DNA from: Chitinophagaceae bacterium
GTDB taxonomy: Bacteria; Bacteroidota; Bacteroidia; Chitinophagales; Chitinophagaceae
Reading direction: 5' to 3'
Assembly: GCA_019638595.1 (NCBI GenBank)
Contig: JAHBTJ010000003.1
Location: 248,001 to 312,000, forward strand
DNA: 64,000 nt
A program made the position numbers and the translations under genes. Below, piece after piece: positions 58,781 to 64,000 of this stretch. The notes under the pieces were generated by a model. It had not been told where the DNA came from. It saw nothing but the letters and a program-made list of their open reading frames with translations, and ran no database searches. Every line of letters begins with the position of its first letter. Within the stretch, counting starts at the first letter, position 1.

Positions 58781-60100
58781 ATGAAAAAGTGGCCAGTCGC
58801 CATGCATTGCATGGTCATTTGTATCTCTATCGGCTTTCTGCCTTTGCCTGCTGTAGCGCAGGTAGCTGAAAGGGGGAAGGCGTTGCCTCAATGGCAGGAA
58901 GGATATCTTGACCTGCATCATATTAATACGGGCTGGGGCGATGCGGCGTTTTACATTTTCCCCGATGGCACTACCATGCTTTTTGACGCGGGGGAGATCA
59001 ATCCTACGGATGCAAGAGCGTTTACGCCCCGTAATGCGCCAATGCGGCCTGATTACAGCAAGAGGGCATACGAATGGATAGCCCACTATATCAGGCAGGT
59101 TGCCCCGCTGAAAGATAAGGTGGTTATAGATTATGCGGCGATCTCTCATTTTCACGACGATCATTTTGGAAGCTGGTACCCGGGCGCTAAATTATCTGCT
59201 ACCGGTAAATACCATCTTACCGGCATAACGGGAGTAGGAGAGTTGGTACCGATCCAACTGCTGCTCGACAGGGGATATCCCGCGTATGATTATCCCGTAG
59301 GTATCCAGCATATCAATGATAAAACCAGCGGCGAGATCAACATCGGCAAAACAATGCAGAACTATTTTGCATTTACAGCGGCCCAGCAGGCAAAAGGTAT
59401 GAAAGCAGCGATGTTTAAAGCCGGCAGCCGTACGCAAATCGCGCTAAAACACAAGCCTCTTTCCTTTACTGGCTTTTATGTGCAGAATATAAAAGCCAAT
59501 GGACTGATATGGACTGGAAAAGACAGCTCGGTATCGCAGTTTTTTCCACGGGTAAATGTTGCCGATACTAAAACATGGCCGGGTGAAAACGGGCTGAGCC
59601 TGGTATTGACCATACACTACGGCCCCTTTGTATATTATACAGGCGGCGATTGCGGAGGTATAGTATCGTATGGCGATCCCGCGTGGAAAGATGTGGAAAC
59701 TCCCGTGGCAGGGGTAGTAGGAGAGGTGGATATTGCTACGCTTGATCATCATGGTAACCGGGATGCCGTAAATGAGTTTCAGATAAAAACATTTAAGCCA
59801 CGGGTATGGATCCAGCAGGCATGGTCGGCTGACCATCCTGGCGAGGAAGTGTTGCGGCGTTTAACTACCCCTTACCTCTACGATGGACCACGCGACCTTT
59901 TTACTACGAACATGCTGGAGTCTAACCGGTATGTGATCGGGTCGCTGATAGACCGTTCCTACAGGAGCCTGCAGGGACATATTGTTGTGCGGGTATTGGC
60001 TGGCGGAAAAGAATACTATGTGATCATCCTCGACGATAGTCGCCCGGATATGCCTGTTAAAGAGGTGTTTGGACCCTACCAGTCGAAAGCCGGAAAATAA
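58781..60100 (+). CDS. Secreted metallo-beta-lactamase-fold hydrolase
   Basis: Exported hydrolase with a signal peptide (HCMVICISIGFLPLPAVAQ). The MBL metal-binding motif is SHFHDDHFGSW (H-x-H-x-D-H, near residue 127), and other ligands are likely in GGDCGG and ATLDHHGNRDAV. 439 residues. The fold resembles ComEC/Rec2-type or lactonase-like beta-lactamase proteins; the substrate is unknown. It follows a Sus pair in the same direction but behind a terminator. Confidence 0.85.
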   Translation: MKKWPVAMHCMVICISIGFLPLPAVAQVAERGKALPQWQEGYLDLHHINTGWGDAAFYIFPDGTTMLFDAGEINPTDARAFTPRNAPMRPDYSKRAYEWIAHYIRQVAPLKDKVVIDYAAISHFHDDHFGSWYPGAKLSATGKYHLTGITGVGELVPIQLLLDRGYPAYDYPVGIQHINDKTSGEINIGKTMQNYFAFTAAQQAKGMKAAMFKAGSRTQIALKHKPLSFTGFYVQNIKANGLIWTGKDSSVSQFFPRVNVADTKTWPGENGLSLVLTIHYGPFVYYTGGDCGGIVSYGDPAWKDVETPVAGVVGEVDIATLDHHGNRDAVNEFQIKTFKPRVWIQQAWSADHPGEEVLRRLTTPYLYDGPRDLFTTNMLESNRYVIGSLIDRSYRSLQGHIVVRVLAGGKEYYVIILDDSRPDMPVKEVFGPYQSKAGK

Positions 60101-60241
60101 AAGCCGGGCAAATGTTACATTGGCGTTCGAAACCTGCCTTTTCCTTACAAAAGGGGGCTGTTATGGGAGCGGGCGGTTTCCCTGTTTGCTGAGCATATTT
60201 TGCGGAATACCCGCATAGCTCACCCAGGCTGTGCCTGCTGC

Positions 60242-60970
60242 TTATCTCCTGCTTTCTACCGTATACACGAAACTGTCGGCCCTGTAATATCCCAGGTTGT
60301 ATTCTATCGGGCGTTCTCCCTGGTCAAAAACAAATCTTTTCCTGAAAAGAATAGGGCTGCCTGCTTCAAGGTTCAGCTTGCCGGCAATAAATTTATCGGC
60401 TGCCCTGGCAGTAATTTCTTCTTTCGAAAGATTGGCTATTACTTTATGGTCTTTTTCAAGTATTTCGTATAAAGGCCGGAGGAAATCTTCTTTTCCCGTA
60501 AGACCAATGCGGGGATGGAAATAAGAAACGAAATACACAAAAGGACCTTCGGGGCGTCCTCTCAGTCTTTCCATTTTAAGTATTTTTTTATTAGCCCTTA
60601 TCTCAAAGAAATTAGATACCGCTTCATCCGGTTTTACCCAGCTCAATTTGAGCTCAAAATTTTTAATAGGTATTTTACGGACTTCCATCTCCTGCGAAAA
60701 GCTCAGCCAGTTTACCGATTTTGAGCTGACCACACTGTTACTCACCTTGGTACCTACTCCTTTTTTCCGTACCAATAAGCCTTCATAAACCAGCTTATTA
60801 ATAGCAAGTCGTAACGTAGTTCTTGAAATGGCAAGCTGTTTGGCAAGCTCTACCTCGTTGGGCAGGAGCTTTCCTTTTGTATACTGTGGTTGTTTAATGA
60901 TCTTTCGCAGTAGTTCTTCAGCCTGGATATGCAACGGGATATGGTTCTTATGATCAATGGAAAAGTTCAT
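60242..60970 (-). CDS. GntR/UTRA-family transcriptional regulator
   Basis: Start chosen at the ATG at 60970 (MNFSIDHKNHIPLHIQAEEL), the usual GntR beginning; an upstream extension is not conserved-looking. N-terminal winged helix (LPNEVELAKQLAISRTTLRL, VYEGLLVRKKGVGT) and C-terminal UTRA ligand domain (FFEIRANKKILKMERLRG; GPFVYFVSYFHPRIGL; YNLGYYRADSFVYTVESRR). 242 residues. It probably responds to a sugar-type ligand and may control the adjacent genes. Confidence 0.92.
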   Translation of the reverse strand: MNFSIDHKNHIPLHIQAEELLRKIIKQPQYTKGKLLPNEVELAKQLAISRTTLRLAINKLVYEGLLVRKKGVGTKVSNSVVSSKSVNWLSFSQEMEVRKIPIKNFELKLSWVKPDEAVSNFFEIRANKKILKMERLRGRPEGPFVYFVSYFHPRIGLTGKEDFLRPLYEILEKDHKVIANLSKEEITARAADKFIAGKLNLEAGSPILFRKRFVFDQGERPIEYNLGYYRADSFVYTVESRR

Positions 60971-61473
60971 GTTCTTTAAAAATATTCCTGCAATATTACA
61001 TTTTTTTGTATTACTATTTTTTCCGAAAAGCCTTGAAATAGCGTAATTACCTGCCAAAGGACGCATTCTAAATTCTCGTATCGTACGCAACATTCCGGTC
61101 TGTGAGACATAATAGCCGTCAACTTAAGCCCGGAGGGCCCGTTCGTACTTGAATGTGATTAACCGCGAGTGAAACCCGGGGTTCAATGTAAAATTGCCGC
61201 AAATATACCACCGGTTGTACCGATGGCTATTCAAATTAAACTCCATTCGGGGTATTTAAGTGCTTAGGTTTCTTGACGGCGATGGTAACAAACCATGTGC
61301 ATCAACTTAAGTCCCTGGTACGTGAGACACATACCAGGGCGCTAGCCCCGGCACGTGTCTCCACGTGCCGGAAAGATGGTGGAGAGCGAAAATTTGGAAT
61401 ATGTCCCTGCCAATCTGTTGCAGTTCATCAGGATAAAATTGGCTATCTTCATTTTTATTTGCTTTTTGCCATT
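60971..61473. other. Intergenic region with short repeats and tandem hairpins
   Basis: 503 nt between the GntR gene and the DUF1553 gene. It holds two copies of TCAACTTAAG (61119-61128, 61302-61311), two copies of GTGAGACA (61102-61109, 61322-61329) and the hairpin pair at 61313-61371. It looks like decayed repetitive extragenic sequence. No gene seen. Confidence 0.5.
61313..61371 (+). repeat. Two tandem hairpins with complementary loops (REP/BIME-like)
   Basis: Hairpin 1 is CCCTGGTA/TACCAGGG (61313-61320 with 61332-61339) with GTGAGACAC in its loop. Hairpin 2 is CCGGCACGTG/CACGTGCCGG (61348-61357 with 61362-61371) with a TCTC loop. GTGTCTC at the top of hairpin 2 is complementary to GAGACAC in hairpin 1. 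The GC content exceeds the surroundings, typical of repetitive extragenic palindromes. Confidence 0.6.
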
Positions 61474-63798
61474 ATGAAAAAAGTAGTACTGTTTATTGGT
61501 ATTGGCTTGTTGTTGTGGTTTGCTGTAATACAATCCTGCAATACGCCGGAGGCAGGTGAAGCTGCAGACCGCTCTTCTTCGGGACTGGTCAGTTATAATT
61601 TTGATGTTCGTCCTATTTTGTCTGATAAATGTTTCGCCTGTCATGGTCCGGATGCCAACAAGCAGGAGGCCGGGTTGAGGTTAGATATAGCCGAGAACGC
61701 ATACAGCGCGCTTAAAGACAACCCGGATATGCATGCTATTGTACCGGGTAAGCCCGAATTATCGGAAGCCTACACACGTTTGGTCACAAAGGATCCCACT
61801 TTGATCATGCCACCGGTATCTTCCAACCTTACCTTAACGCCCCGGGAGATCAGGGTGATAGAAAAATGGATCCGGCAGGGTGCTGCATACGAGAAGCACT
61901 GGGCATTCGCCGCACCTGTAAAAAATGCTTTACCTGAAATTAAGGATGCCGGCCGGGCGAAAAATGAAATTGATTATTTCATAATGCAGAAGCTGGAGCA
62001 GGTGAAGCTGACAGCCAACCCCGAATCGGATAAAGAGCGCTTACTGAAGCGCGTTAGTCTCGACATTACCGGCTTGCCTCCCACTATAGAAATGATGGAT
62101 AAGTTTTTGGTTGATAACAGCGCGGATGCGTATGAAAAAATAGTGGACGATTTATTACAGCAGCCGGCCTATGGAGAAAAAATGGCGATCTATTGGATGG
62201 ATTTGGCGCGATATGCCGATTCGCACGGGTTCCAGGATGATAATTACAGGAGCCAGTGGCCCTGGCGCGATTGGGTAATTCATGCGTTCAACAAAAACAT
62301 GCCTTACAACCAGTTTGTTACCTGGCAGTTGGCCGGCGATCTTTTGCCCAATGCCAATAAAGAGCAATTGCTTGCTACCAGCTTTAACAGGAATCATAAA
62401 ATAACGGAAGAAGGCGGCGTTATACAGGAAGAATACCGGGTGGAATATGTAGCAGACCGGACCAATACTTTTGGTAAAGCTTTTTTAGGTATTTCGTTTG
62501 AATGCGCCCGTTGCCACGATCACAAGTACGATCCGCTTTCACAAAAAGAGTATTTCCAGTTGTTTTCCTTTTTCAACAATATAGATGAAAAAGGGCTGGA
62601 GAGCAGCAATACCATCACCGTGCAATCATTTTCCAAGAATCCACAGATGGAGATCAGCAATGAAGATGTAAAAACGATCCTTCATTTTGTGCAGAAGAAA
62701 GATACCAATACGCTGAAGATATCCATTATGGGTGAATTGAAAGATTCTGTAAGGAAAGCCTATGTGCTCAACCGCGGCGCTTATGATGCGCATGGGGAGG
62801 AAGTAAAACCCGGAACGCCTCAATCAATCATGGCTTTTGATGCAAAGTATTCACCAGACAGAACAGGCTTGAGTGAATGGCTTTTTGATACAAACAACCC
62901 GCTTACCGCCAGGATATTTGTGAACCAGATGTGGCAGGAATTTTTTGGAAAAGGTATTGTACGTACCGCCAGCGATTTTGGTATGCAGGGAGCATTGCCT
63001 ACGCATCCTGCCTTGCTCGACTGGCTGGCAGTGGATTTCATGGAGAGCGGGTGGGATGTAAAAAGGCTGATTAAAAAACTGGTGATGTCTGCCACATACC
63101 GGCAATCGTCTGTTATTACACCTGAAAAGCTGGAGCGTGATCCTGATAACAATTTCCTGGCAAGAGCCTCGCGCCATCGTGTAAAAGCCGAGCTGGTGCG
63201 GGATATTGTTTTGTCGAGCAGTGGATTGCTGGTAAAGAAGATCGGCGGGCCAAGCGTGAAACATTATCAGCCTAAAGGATTATGGGAAACCGCCACTTCC
63301 GGCAGGGGTATACTGGCAACTTATATACAGGACAGGGGCGAAAGCCTGTACCGGAGAGGGTTATATACCCTGATCAAACGGACCGTTCTGCCTCCGCAGA
63401 TGAGTGTTTTTGATGCCAGTAAGCGGGAGGTTTGCGAAACCGGCCGCCTTACCACCAATACGCCTTTGCAGGCATTGATAATGATGAACGATCCAACCGT
63501 ACTGGAAGCGGCGCGGGTATTGGCTACCGCTTTACAAAACGAGCAGTCTGCAACAGATGAAAAAATTACCAAAGCATTTCGTTTAATAATATGCAGGAAG
63601 CCGAAGGAAGAAGAGCTAAAGATCCTGAAAAATTTATACGAAGAGCAGGTGAAGACACTGGATGCTCAAAAAGCGAAAGAAATGCTGCAGGTGGGAGAGT
63701 ACCCCAAAACTGTAAATACAGACGATAAGCTGACCGCATCGCTGATGCAGGTAGTGTGTACCATATATAATATGGAAGAAGCGATATCAAGATCATAA
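61474..63798 (+). CDS. DUF1549/DUF1553 cytochrome-c-type lipoprotein (PSCyt/PSD1)
   Basis: Start chosen at the ATG at 61474 (MKKVVLFIGIGLLLWFAVIQ), which gives a lipoprotein signal ending QSC. The upstream frame passes through hairpin repeats and is unlikely. Order of domains: c-type haem region (DKCFACHGPDANKQEAGLRL, CxxCH), DUF1549 (ITGLPPTIEMMDKFL), a second CxxCH (FECARCHDHKYDP) and DUF1553 (NPLTARIFVNQMWQEFFGKG; GMQGALPTHPALLDWLAV). 774 residues. Usually paired with a DUF1501 protein, as here. Confidence 0.93.
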   Translation: MKKVVLFIGIGLLLWFAVIQSCNTPEAGEAADRSSSGLVSYNFDVRPILSDKCFACHGPDANKQEAGLRLDIAENAYSALKDNPDMHAIVPGKPELSEAYTRLVTKDPTLIMPPVSSNLTLTPREIRVIEKWIRQGAAYEKHWAFAAPVKNALPEIKDAGRAKNEIDYFIMQKLEQVKLTANPESDKERLLKRVSLDITGLPPTIEMMDKFLVDNSADAYEKIVDDLLQQPAYGEKMAIYWMDLARYADSHGFQDDNYRSQWPWRDWVIHAFNKNMPYNQFVTWQLAGDLLPNANKEQLLATSFNRNHKITEEGGVIQEEYRVEYVADRTNTFGKAFLGISFECARCHDHKYDPLSQKEYFQLFSFFNNIDEKGLESSNTITVQSFSKNPQMEISNEDVKTILHFVQKKDTNTLKISIMGELKDSVRKAYVLNRGAYDAHGEEVKPGTPQSIMAFDAKYSPDRTGLSEWLFDTNNPLTARIFVNQMWQEFFGKGIVRTASDFGMQGALPTHPALLDWLAVDFMESGWDVKRLIKKLVMSATYRQSSVITPEKLERDPDNNFLARASRHRVKAELVRDIVLSSSGLLVKKIGGPSVKHYQPKGLWETATSGRGILATYIQDRGESLYRRGLYTLIKRTVLPPQMSVFDASKREVCETGRLTTNTPLQALIMMNDPTVLEAARVLATALQNEQSATDEKITKAFRLIICRKPKEEELKILKNLYEEQVKTLDAQKAKEMLQVGEYPKTVNTDDKLTASLMQVVCTIYNMEEAISRS

Positions 63799-63822
63799 TT
63801 GTTTAATATCTCAGTAAAAGGA

Positions 63823-64000
63823 ATGTATATGAACAGGAATGCAATGGAATATAATTTAAACCTGAACAGGAGGAGGTTTTTATCCAGGCTGAGTGTAGGG
63901 CTTGGGAGCGTGGCGTTGGGTTCGCTGATGATCCCCGATCTTTTTAGGAGAGGCGGTGATGATGCGGAAGCGTTTGTTCCGGGAGTTCCGCATTTCGCGC
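63823..64000 (+). CDS. DUF1501 protein, Tat-exported (partial, N-terminus)
   Basis: Begins 24 nt after the DUF1553 gene and runs off the window. The N-terminus carries a twin-arginine signal: NLNRRRFLSRLSVGLGSVA. DUF1501 sulfatase-like proteins typically begin this way and follow DUF1553 genes, so both the start and the context agree. A second ATG at 63829 is an alternative start. Confidence 0.8.
   Translation, partial: MYMNRNAMEYNLNLNRRRFLSRLSVGLGSVALGSLMIPDLFRRGGDDAEAFVPGVPHFA

Noticed and set aside
1-64000. CRISPR arrays, rRNA genes and IS-element transposases
   Set aside because: No regularly spaced repeats, no rRNA-like sequence and no transposase frame were found; the only non-ICE mobile element seen is the group II intron.

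Overview
The window comes from a Bacteroidota genome, probably Chitinophagaceae. The evidence is a SusC/SusD pair, a protein with a gliding-motility/T9SS C-terminal domain, a Bacteroidetes -7 element (TAnnTTTG) and a CTnDOT-like tra/mob gene set. Positions 1 to about 42,980 are the right-hand part of an integrative and conjugative element (ICE). The left end lies outside the window. The right end sits in the 3' end of a tRNA-Glu gene (42945-43016, minus strand). From 43,017 onward the DNA is ordinary chromosome.

ICE layout, nearly all on the minus strand. (a) 40.7-43.0 kb: an XRE repressor-like gene, a small ORF and a large serine recombinase whose 3' end runs into the tRNA. (b) 32.4-38.6 kb: a cargo operon with a cytosine-C5 methyltransferase that contains a second, out-of-frame gene, a PAPS-reductase-like protein and unknown proteins. 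(c) 28.3-32.2 kb: a relaxosome protein, a relaxase and a coupling protein, preceded by a hairpin-rich candidate oriT. The coupling-protein gene has a frameshift in an A7/T7 run. (d) 22.7-28.05 kb: a 41-residue peptide gene followed by an M50 peptidase, an acyltransferase-fold protein, a LytS-type kinase, a LytTR response regulator and an AraC regulator. This looks like a peptide-signal or RiPP module beside the RteC-type transfer regulator (21.5-22.3 kb). (e) 11.1-21.4 kb and 7.6-10.9 kb: the mating apparatus (TraE, F, G, three TraI-like proteins, J, then K, L, M, N). traE is split by a 1,895-nt group II intron whose exact removal restores the reading frame. (f) 0-7.6 kb: unknown proteins, two more DNA methyltransferases and a primase-polymerase.

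Four intergenic promoters in the ICE share one architecture: a 20-nt box (CCYAY-N5-AAWAYCTMAC), then exactly 22 nt, then a degenerate -7 element YAnnTTTR. They precede the traE-side operon, traK, the cargo operon and the recombinase operon. This suggests one activator switches on excision, mating-pore synthesis and cargo together. The peptide, kinase/regulator and RteC genes are candidates for the upstream signal.

Chromosomal part: tRNA-Glu, gap and pgk (a structured RNA lies between them), a CinA-domain gene, a 1,496-residue PKD-repeat surface protein, an ABC exporter, a SusC/SusD pair, a secreted metallo-beta-lactamase-fold enzyme, a GntR/UTRA regulator, and a DUF1549/DUF1553 cytochrome-type protein followed by the start of a Tat-exported DUF1501 protein. 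No CRISPR array or rRNA was seen.
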